Shown here: positions 56,214 through 64,000 of the stretch, one piece after another
Numbering within the stretch: position 1 is the stretch's first letter
Layout of the letters: the number at the start of each line of letters is the position of its first letter
Source: Phaeosaccion multiseriatum
Lineage: Eukaryota; Ochrophyta, other classes
Direction: 5' to 3'
Length of the DNA stretch: 64,000 nucleotides
NCBI GenBank assembly: GCA_965112735.1
Contig: OZ218951.1
Span: 5,084,001 to 5,148,000 of the forward strand
Translations under genes and position numbers: made by a program
The notes under the pieces: model-generated
Databases searched by the model: none
The model's input: only the letters and a program-made list of their open reading frames with translations
Told to the model about the DNA's origin: nothing

Positions 56214-56971
56214 CAGGGCCAGTAGCAGGACCGGCCGCGACGGGGCCGTACCCAGGGGTGGGGGGTGAGGGCGATGACTTCTCCGCCGTGGGGCCCTACC
56301 CAGGGGGGCAGGAGGACTACTCCGCAATAGGACCGTACCCGGGGGGGGACGACTCTGCCATCGGACCCTACCCAGGGGGGGCAGACGACTCAGCCATTGG
56401 CCCGTATCCAGGTGGAGACGCTTCGCTAATAGGAGGAGGTGGTGGTGGGGCTCCAGTGGCTCCCAAGCTAAAGAAGGCGGAGGTTGCAAAAGATCTGGTG
56501 GCGATGAGGCCGGCCCACCTGCGAGTCAAACGAGCGGGCCCTCCTATCAGCCGGCCTCGCATTCAGCCAGGAGGAGGAGGAGGAGGAGGAGGAGGAGGAG
56601 CAGGAGTGAAGCGTATGCGACCAGGCCTGCCCAGCGCGCCTCTCCCCAACAGCAGCAGCAGCGTGGCAGAGTCAGGGGAAGGAGCAGGCGTGAAGGGTCT
56701 GTGGTCCTCGACTGTGACGACAGTTACGACAGTTACATCGCGCACGGGCGGCGCTGGGGCGGGGGCTGGTGGGGCGAGTGTGAGGAAGGCTGGTACAGGA
56801 GCAACAGCAGCAGCAGTAGTAACAGCAGCAGGAGGAGGAGGACGAGGAGGACGAGGAGGAGGAGGAGGAGGAGGAGGAGGAGGAGGAGGAGGTGCCAAGA
56901 AGCAGAAGAAGTCGGCGGCAGAGGACTACGATGCATTTATGAAAGAGATGGCCGGCATGGGGGCACTCTGA
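54583..56971 (+). CDS. WBP11: WBP11-like splicing factor, apparent internal frame change
   Basis: Exon 1 (54583-54729) gives MAKGKGTINPADVHRKAQRK then KEIKKNKADRKKVREIS, the Wbp11 N-terminal domain. Exon 2 starts at 55084 (IERMSKEAEENKLSEYEKER) and continues a charged coiled coil. The frame then moves. The end of the protein, in another frame, has repeated GPYPGG motifs (56290-56420) and the conserved tail AAEDYDAFMKEMAGMGAL. The change must fall between about 55678, where there is a run of 12 C, and the stop of the first frame at 56268. It may be an assembly indel, a small intron or real slippage. WBP11 binds WW-domain proteins through proline-rich segments and activates the DHX15 helicase in spliceosome recycling, in the nucleus. 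A 12-bp repeat (CAGCAGCAGGGC) encodes GPAA units at 56080-56228. Confidence 0.8.
56080..56228. repeat. 12-bp coding minisatellite
   Basis: About twelve units of GGCCAGCAGCAG, with GGCCACCAGCAG variants, are read as GPAA/GPPA in the WBP11 gene. Confidence 0.9.
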
Positions 56972-58603
56972 GTGAGGGGCTGAGGATGAGGATGGACCTA
57001 CTTCATTGCCTTCACGTAATCACCTGTTCCCAGGGCTGGGGGAGGGGGGAGGGGGGGGGGAGGGAGCGCTTTGAGTGGGAGTTGAGTGCCATCCAATCCA
57101 GGGGGGGAGCGGTAGTGCAGTGCACAACAAGAAAAATCGAGTAGAGCTCGCCTCCTGAGCTGCAGCTGTTTTAAGTTATTAATTTAAAGCAGGAAAGGCA
57201 TCTCCTCCTGCTGCTGCTGCTGCTGCTGCTCGTCGTCGTAACGACGTCATCATCGTCGTCGTCGTCGTCGTCCACCTCCTCCTCGTCCTCCCTGTTGCAT
57301 GTGTTTCTCACCCTCTCATCCACGCCCCGTCGGCGGCGCCTTCTCTTTCTCTCGCCTCAGCGCACACCGCCCTGACCTCCTCCAGAAGGGGCTCTCTTCC
57401 TCCAAGCACAGGCACACACCTTCTCTTTTGTAACTGTCACATCATCACCTCACCTCAGTCTTTCGTTCCTTGCCCCTCCAAGCGTTTGCGCGTGGCTGTG
57501 GGACACCCATCGGTTGGCACCACACCACATCTCTCCTCTCTCTCTGTCTGTCTCTCTCTCTCTCTGTGTGTGTATGTGTGTCTCTCTGTCCGTCTCTCCA
57601 CTTCTATCCTCTTTCGACTGATCGCTGCCCACGCGCCCATTCTGCCATCGAGTGATGGTAACGGACCTCATATCAACACTCGACACCTGCATTTCGTCAA
57701 CCGCAGAAGCGCCGCCGCAGTTGTACGCCGGAGCCCCACCCACACAGGTCAGCGCCCCATCTTCTCCTCCCTTCGCTCCCGCCCTCCTGAGGCGGACATA
57801 TGACGAGTCCCCCTTTGCAGCTCGCAGACAAGAGATGCCTCTGTCTTTGACGCCCCTCTCTTGTCCTTCCCTTCATCTCAAGTGCGCAAGCCCCTCTCCT
57901 GAGCAGAGCAGTCGAACGTGCTCCTGCACAGGATGGATCAGCACAGAGGAGGACTCCCTCTCCCCCCCTTGTCCACACCCACACCCACACCCCAACACAC
58001 GCCCCATGCCAGAGGTAGGTGGCAGGTTACCTCGGGGAGTGTGTCCAGGTGTGTGGGTGTGGGTATGCATGTGGGTGAGGAAGCGGCGAAGGAGCAGCCC
58101 CCCTCCTCTCACTCTCACTCCCTCATCACGTCTGTCTTCCTCTCCTCCACCCTCGTAGGTAGGGGCCTCGTAGGTACGGTTGCAGCGCGAGTGTAACCGT
58201 CGGCCCATGTGCATACCCATAACCATGTGCCTCTCACTGCATGAGTCAGACCGCCGGGCATGCCCTGCCTCCTTCTCTTCGTCTCCTTCCAAGCCAAGCT
58301 CGCTAGAGAGGGGCCACATCCAGACCCACCCACTGCTGGCATACAAGGATAGGTCCTCTTGCGTCTCCGACATGAGCCAGGGAAGGGTGATGGGGGGGGG
58401 GGGGCGCAGCGGCTCTCAAACTCAAACTCAAAGTCAAGCTCACCAAACAACGCCAGTATCGTCTTGATGCCCAAATCAGGGCCCCACGCAGTTCCCTCAG
58501 CTCTGCCCCCCAACCACCTGTATTGGTTGGTCAGTCCGTGTGCAGCTCACTCCTTCTCAAACAAAGCACCACAACGCACCAACTTGGACCTCTTCCCTTC
58601 GTT
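56972..58603. other. Intergenic between convergent genes; possible minus-strand exon
   Basis: No complete gene could be built. On the minus strand a segment at about 58530-58443 has an acceptor (AATACAG), an open frame (GTAWGPDLGIKTILALF) and a canonical donor (GTGAGC), which looks like an isolated exon, but partners were not found. CTG/GTC and CT tracts fill 57200-57260 and 57530-57600. Confidence 0.4.
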
Positions 58604-58961
58604 TCATCCATCTTCCATCGCAGAAGCGGCCTGCCCCTGCCCCTCCCCCTCCTCCGCTCCCTCCTCCTCCTCGTCGTCATCGCCCCCACTGCTATCCTCC
58701 CACCAGCACACCAGCCCTAGGCCTTCCTCGTTGATGCCTCCCCTGATGGTCATGGCGGAGGGAGCCTCCTCCACACTCGTCAGATCGACGCTGGTGCTTC
58801 GCTTACGCATGGGAGGTCGGTCTAAACCCTCCAGGGGCGCAGAAGACCCTCCGCCGCCCCCCGGCGCTTGCACCCCCCCACTCACGGCAAGCAGGGCCGG
58901 GGACTTGTGGCTCTGTGTCTCCGCTTGGCCGGTAGACACCGTTGTGGCCTTGGGTGTGTGT

Positions 58962-59044
<83 letters not shown>

Positions 59045-60341
59045 ATATATATATATGTGTGTGTGTGTGTCGTGTATGTATGTGTGTGTATGTGTGTTTC
59101 AAATTTAAAGTTGTGGACGGAAACGGGGCGAGGGGTGAAGGGAGAGGGGCGAGCATGTCAAAAAGTGGGTGTGGGGGAACGGCATGTGCGCGAGTGGAGA
59201 TGAGTCTTCTTTCGGGTGCTGTGCGTAATACCGTAGAGGAGAGGCACTCGCCAGGGGGCTGGGGAAGCGGACACACAGAGGAAATCGAAAGCCGTAACGA
59301 AAGGAAAGTGTCTTCTCCACTCTCTTTAGTCCCTCCCCTTTTTACAAGCTTACCTGAAGCCCCTTCTCTGTGGCTGTCACTTGTGTGAAGTTCAGGGTGC
59401 GTACCCGAAAGCGAATGGTCTCATTCAAGCTGATGTGAAACGTGCTCGCGCCTTCGTCATCCGCCTTCGCTCCGTCTTCTTCTCCACCACCCACCCAGCC
59501 ACTCGCCGAAACGGTTTCGACTTTCTTGTCCACCTTCTTGGCCTCAGCTCCTCCTTCCCCACCACCCTTCCCCTCCCCCTCCTCCCCCTCTTCTCCCGCC
59601 TCGTCGTCGTACTTCCACAGCCATAGCTTCTCCTTCTCGTCATAGACGGACGGAGCCTGCAGCAGGTAGGAGGGTATGTGCACGTCTTCGAAGAACCCCA
59701 GGGACACCCTCACTCCATCGGGGTTGCAGCTCAACACTTTCCCCACCAGGATCTCGCCGACGAAGGGCCGAAATACGACCAGCCGAAAGCGCACCTAAGG
59801 AGATGGACAGGAACGGCATGTGAGCAGCAAGGAGGTGTTTGTGAATGTTTTTTATATTTCATGTTGCCGCGCCGTAGGTATGCTAAAGAGCAGCCTCCTC
59901 ACTCAGAGTAAGAGCGAGAAGAGGGGTGGCGAGTCAGATGGCTAGTGACCAAGCAGGGGCCTCTTGTCCCATATCGTGAGGAGCATAGGACACGAATCCT
60001 GGCCCAAGAAAGAGTCCGACTAATCCCTGTAGTTTCTCTCTCTCCCCCCTTACGTATCTCTCTCCTCTCCCTCCCGCCCTTCCCCTCTCTCCCTTCCCCA
60101 GCAACCCAACCAGCAGCCTCGCCCCTACACACACCTTGTAGTTCGCAGAGCCATCGCTGGGCAGGATGAAGGCCTCGCCGATGTCTTCAAAGTCGTAGAG
60201 GCAGATGCAGAGCCCGACCTCCAGCAGCACGCGGTTGGCGTACTTGCGGTCCACCACTTCGGTCAGCACCTCGTTGATATCCCGCCCGAACAGCTCTGGC
60301 TCCAGTCGGAGGTTGTCTCGCAGAGTTGCCAAGACGAACAT
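58604..60341 (-). CDS. POLR3H: RNA polymerase III subunit RPC8 (Rpc25/Rpb7 family)
   Basis: Three exons, 60341-60135, 59794-59354 and 58948-58604, give 330 residues. The N-terminal tip domain is MFVLATLRDNLRLEPELFGR, then DRKYANRVLLEVGLCICLYD. The S1-like OB fold follows: RLVVFRPFVGEILVGKVLSC, then PDGVRVSLGFFEDVHIPSYL. The conserved end GGINEEGLGLVCWW is present, followed by an acidic tail. Human RPC8 is about 204 residues. The extra length comes from an acidic Gly/Glu insert in exon 2, a low-complexity linker in exon 3 and the tail. With RPC9 it forms the Pol III stalk needed for initiation. It is divergent from EIF1AD, with 492 bases between starts. Confidence 0.92.
58968..59040. repeat. 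(TG)n microsatellite
   Basis: About 35 units in intron 2 of the RPC8 gene, next to the exon-3 acceptor. Confidence 0.95.
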
Positions 60342-60833
60342 GACCACCACGGATCCACACCAGCGCTTGTCCTGTGACAGGCCCCTCCCCTCAAATTTGT
60401 CGTGTATCTTGACAAGGCAAACGCCTCCTTTGCGCAGTAGACAAACTTCCCCCCCCCCCCTCTTACTTCTACTACTCTGTTGGAGTTTATTTGGCTGGTT
60501 TGTTACTAGCCTCTTTGATGTTTGATCTCCTCCGCTCGCGATCTGATCTGAAGCTAATGGCCCAGTCTCATGCAAGCAATAGGAAGGGCACTCACACATC
60601 TGCCCCTCTGAGAGCAATCAACGCTAACAACAAACAAGGTACATCCCAGTGCGAGTGTGTTCAACAGAGGCAGCGGCAGTACCAGCAGCAAAGCTCTGGA
60701 AGGTCACGTTGTGGTGGATTTTTCGACCATTTCTCCTCGTGGGCGGGAAAGAGCCGTGCTTGAGCCAGCTTAGTAAGACGGCCGAGGAAGAGAGAGAAGA
60801 GCAGGGTGGGGGAAGAAAGAAGAGCGTCCGACG
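60342..60833. promoter_or_regulatory. Shared divergent promoter region, RPC8 and EIF1AD
   Basis: The starts of two housekeeping genes read away from each other across 492 bases. No TATA box is evident. A C run lies at about 60449-60459. Coordinated expression is a guess from layout. Confidence 0.45.
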
Positions 60834-62295
60834 ATGTCGGGGAGCGGGCGGCGGACGCACTACCGTAAGAGTGTAACAGATGACTACCTCAACAACTTCC
60901 CGGAGCCTGGGCCTGGGGAGGAGATAGCTCGGGTGGTGGCGAGTCGGGGCTCGAACATCTTGGACATTGCGTGCTTAGACATGAGCAGGTTTACTCGCGG
61001 TCCGCAGGAGGAGGAGGAGGAGGAGGAGGGGGAAGAGGGCATCCAAGAGAAGTCGCCTATGGAAGGTGGAGAGGGGGATGCGGAAGTAGCGGCACTGGCA
61101 ACGAAAGTAGCAGGAGTAAGGGCTGGGGAGGATGGGGATGGGGTGGCAGTTAATTTAGATAGCGCGGTCAGTGCCGTCAGTAGCATAGATATGTCCGAGG
61201 AGAGAAGAGCAAAGGGTGAAGGTGGTGATGCCCTACACCACCCAGGGGCGTCAGCAGCAGGTTCCACTAGAGTAGATACTATCGGAGACGCAGCCACACG
61301 GACCACCGAGGACGGGGACGACGATGTGGATGGGTGTACCCATGAGCAACAGCAGAGCGAGGATGGGGCGCCTAAGGCGGAGGAAGAGGAGGAGGAGGAG
61401 GAGGGAGAGGGAGGGGGAGAAGGCTTGGTCCGCTGCTTGGCCATCTTGCCAACGCGCTTCCGCAAGCTCATCTGGGTGAAGCGCGGGGACTTCCTTATTG
61501 TGTCCACCGCCACGGACGACTATGAGAACAACACCGGAGAACGGGGAAAGGTGAGGATCAAGGCCTGTGGGCTGTTTTGTTGGACGTGTCCGTGGCGTCT
61601 TCCTCGATTGACCAATGGAGTGCCTATACGACCTGTTTGTGTGCGTGTTTTCACACCCTTTCTTATCCGTGTCATGACCCGGCGTTTTGCGGCACTGCGG
61701 CAACAAAGCATTGCGATCGGCGATCGGAGAGCGTCAAGAGACTGACATAAACTCACACTGACACGCCCCCTCATACGTAATTCTTAGATGATTCCTGTAA
61801 GTCAATGACCCCTCCTACCCACACGCACCCGCCCCCTCCTCCTACCCCACACAGGTGCGGCATCGTGTGGAGCACATCCTCAACAAGGACCAAGTTAAGC
61901 ACTTACGTAAGACTAAGCACTGGCCAGACGCCTTTCGGACGGCGCCCTTGGGAGCGGAGGAGGGGGGGGAGAGGCAGCTCCAGCAGCAGAAGGAGGAGCA
62001 ACACAGACAGCAGCAGGAGGACTTGATGGCTGGTGGAGGCGCGGCCGAGCGGCGGAAGGAGCAGCAGCAGCAGCAGCAACAGGAGCAATTGGTGGTACAG
62101 CAGCTCGCGGCGGACTGTGAAGACGGCCTTGGCAATGGTGGTGAAGTGTATGAGGATGACGGTTACAGTGACGACGATGGAAGCATAGACAGCCTCGGGG
62201 CGGAGTTCGGTAGGAACACGAATCGGGCGGCGCAGGCGAGGCTGAGGAATGAAGACTCCGGATCAGACGGCGACGAGGAGGACGGGGAAGGGTGA
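60834..62295 (+). CDS. EIF1AD: EIF1AD-like S1/OB-fold RNA-binding protein
   Basis: Exons 60834-61550 and 61855-62295 give 385 residues. The start MSGSGRRTHYRKSVTDDYLN is followed by FPEPGPGEEIARVVASRGSN and ILDIACLD. After an acidic insert of about 145 residues, the second half of the OB fold appears: CLAILPTRFRKLIWVKRGDF, LIVSTATDDY and VRHRVEHILNKDQVKHLRK, then HWPDAF. This is the eIF1A-domain signature of EIF1AD (Obelix), a nuclear eIF1A relative, reported in late 40S maturation. Animal EIF1AD is about 165 residues, so the insert between OB strands is unusual. The C-terminus is Gln- and Asp/Glu-rich and includes one copy of the dispersed 15-mer, read as QLVVQQ. Confidence 0.88.
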
Positions 62296-63179
62296 GCAAC
62301 CAATGGAGCAGGCGTAGTCATTTTGATAGCTTCTGTGGCACACACACACGATCTCATCGTGTCATCATGTGTATTCGGGAGGGCACGTAGTCTATACGTC
62401 TATACCTGCCAAGGCACGGTCGATGTCGGAAGGAGGGGTCACTATCATCTGTGTTCTTTTGATCGGCCCTTCATCAGTCTATTGTACACCGGTGGAAAGC
62501 AACCAATTCGTGTTGCTCGTTTTTGACGTTTTAATTGTAGACCTTCCTGCTTGAGGAGCTATGTTCGCACCCGTCCCGTTCCATCACTAGGGAACTTTGA
62601 ATCGACCCCGGATGCGATCTCTACTGCCGGCCAGCCGGCATGCCATCAGCTATTACCCCAAACCACCCCCCCTCAGCTATTGCGCCTCTGACCACCAGAC
62701 ATGACTGAGCTAGCCCCCCAGCTAGTGTATTACCGGCACGCTACCAGCTATTGATGCGTGCCAGCCCATAACGAGCTATCTTTGGGCCCGAAGGGACAAT
62801 TGCGCAGCTATCGGCAATGCTCGACGAACCAACCCTGGCCACAGTACGAAGTACCGTGCTCTGCCAAAGAGAGTTTTGGGTGGATTACCAACGCGTGATG
62901 TAACACCATCCGCCATAATCCCATAGTCCTGTGCACAAGGACCTCGCTCGAGTAGAGTGAGTGATCTTTGAGGGCCAGGCCACCGCCATTGTGAGGGCCA
63001 GGCCACCGCCAAGCGCCTTGTGCTGGAAGCGCACACGTGCGAGGAAGGAAGCCCTTCCTGCTGCTGAGTGCGTGAGGGACATTCTTTGACTCCTTTTTTT
63101 CAAAAGAAATTAGCTAAAACCATAAGAAAGACGTGGAATTGAAAGAGGGTTGAGCCAAAGCAAACCTGAATTCCATCCC
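62296..63179. other. Intergenic between convergent genes
   Basis: No gene is seen. 62620-62830 contains many GCTAT words and may be a decayed relative of the MITE family, but I could not find its ends. A 20-bp direct repeat lies at 62969-63011. Confidence 0.55.
62969..63011. repeat. Direct repeat of TGAGGGCCAGGCCACCGCCA
   Basis: Two tandem 20-base copies with a short spacer. Confidence 0.95.
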
Positions 63180-64000
63180 TTACTGCCCTCCTCCACCGAC
63201 CCGCATCACCACCCTCCCCGGGTTGTGCTCGTCTTCCCATACTTCGACGCCCGGCCTCTCCTGCAAGTAGGCCAGCACCGCGGGCTTGAGAACGCTGACG
63301 CCGTCCTCACTGCCTCGGCCTCGGCCTGTGATAACTTCGATCTCGCCCTCCACCTTCTCCACTGAGAGCATGTGACGAAGCGCTGCCTTGCTCGTTCCCC
63401 TGGTGAAGTCGTGCAAGTCCACCTCCTGCCCCCCTTTCTTCCAGTGATTCAAGACCCCCTGCGATACGGCCTCTGCGTACAGCCCGTCAGCAGCCTCCTC
63501 GTCGCCACCGTCCTGCAGAGCATCGATGGTGGAGCTGTAGCTGATTTTATCTGGAGCGGGTCCTTCCGCCTTCATCTCCCTCAGTAAGCCCATTGCCTCC
63601 ACGTGTTGGCTGGCTCTGGCGCATGCACTAATGGTGGCATTGTAGCTGATTTCATCTGGAGCGAGTCCTTGTGCCTTCATCTCCCTCAGTAAGCCCATTG
63701 CCTGCACGTTTTGGTTGGCTCTGGCGCATGCACTAATGGTGGCATTGTAGCTGATTTCATCCGGAGCGAGTCCTTCCGCCTCCATCTCCCTCAGTAAACC
63801 CAATGCCTCCACATGTTGGTTGGCTCTGGCGCATGCATTAATGGTGGCATTGTAGCTGATTTCATCCGGAGCGGGTCCTTTCGCCTCCATCTCCCTCAAT
63901 AAACCCAATGCCTCCACATATTGGTTGGCTCTGGCGCATGCATTAATGGTGGCATTGTAGCTGACTCCATCCGGAGCGAGTCCTTGTGCCTTCCTCTCTC
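63180..64000 (-). CDS. PPR-Smr protein, C-terminal part
   Basis: The open frame continues beyond the right edge of the window, so only the last 272 codons or so are present. At least five pentatricopeptide repeats are seen, of the form GLLREMEAEGLAPDEISYNA then TISACARANQ, almost identical at DNA level (105-bp period). A last variant repeat and DALQDGGDEEAADGLYAEAV lead into an Smr domain: EVDLHDFTRGTSKAALRHML, then EIEVITGRGRGSEDGVSVLK, with the DLH and GRGRGS motifs. PPR proteins bind organelle RNA, and Smr domains can be endonucleases, so a mitochondrial or plastid RNA-processing factor is likely. The targeting peptide is outside the window. Confidence 0.93.
   Translation of the reverse strand, partial: ERKAQGLAPDGVSYNATINACARANQYVEALGLLREMEAKGPAPDEISYNATINACARANQHVEALGLLREMEAEGLAPDEISYNATISACARANQNVQAMGLLREMKAQGLAPDEISYNATISACARASQHVEAMGLLREMKAEGPAPDKISYSSTIDALQDGGDEEAADGLYAEAVSQGVLNHWKKGGQEVDLHDFTRGTSKAALRHMLSVEKVEGEIEVITGRGRGSEDGVSVLKPAVLAYLQERPGVEVWEDEHNPGRVVMRVGGGGQ

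Noticed and set aside
62620-62830. Fourth MITE copy
   Set aside because: It shares GCTAT words with the family, but I could not find terminal inverted repeats, so it is left as intergenic.
1-64000. tRNA, rRNA or telomere repeats
   Set aside because: I looked for T-loop GGTTCGAATCC-like boxes, conserved rRNA blocks and TTAGGG-type arrays, and found none convincing. A tRNAscan-SE run would settle the tRNA question.

Overview
The window is nuclear DNA of a eukaryote. Genes are split by short GT-AG introns and one probable GC-AG intron. Pyrimidine-rich intron ends, very many microsatellites and homopolymers, and long single-residue runs in proteins (Gly, Gln, Ser, Glu) are seen throughout. The PPR-Smr protein, the ankyrin families and one possible signal peptide plus Phe (plastid-type) leader would suit a stramenopile alga or a relative. 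That placement is inference: no rRNA or organelle marker is present.

Layout. 0-20 kb: the end of an LEA-like gene, a two-HMG-box protein (minus), an NRAMP metal transporter (minus), a small secreted or plastid STI1-like protein (plus) and an ankyrin-RING E3 ligase (minus). 20-33 kb: a small unrecognised gene, a terminal-inverted-repeat element, a decayed ankyrin fragment, and an 11-exon gene whose predicted protein joins a PP2A B56 regulatory subunit to a PDK1-like protein kinase. A Tudor-like/IQ protein follows on the minus strand. 33-38 kb: two ankyrin genes of one family. 38-42 kb: a zinc-finger gene and a BMT5-like methyltransferase. 42-54 kb: a repeat-rich block with a DDE-like transposase gene, a broken PIF1-like helicase, several long inverted repeats, and a tandem segmental duplication carrying two more ankyrin paralogues and a truncated copy of the neighbouring WBP11 gene. 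54-64 kb: housekeeping genes, namely WBP11 (splicing), RPC8 (RNA polymerase III), EIF1AD and the end of a PPR-Smr gene.

How the genes relate. There are no operons. Several genes are divergent pairs sharing 0.2-0.55 kb: NRAMP with the STI1-like gene, ankyrin-RING with the 135-residue protein, the Tudor/IQ gene with ankyrin gene 1, ankyrin gene 4 with WBP11, and RPC8 with EIF1AD. The four ankyrin paralogues share a one-intron structure and an almost invariant C-terminus, but differ mainly on the presumed binding face.

Most unusual observations: the B56-kinase fusion; a short word (CAGCAGTTGGTGATACAG) scattered about 25 times through introns, intergenic DNA and coding sequence in several frames; the patterned divergence of the ankyrin paralogues next to an apparently identical 660-bp flank; and an HMG box interrupted by about 55 residues. 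All exon joins were deduced by eye from frame, splice signals and family conservation.
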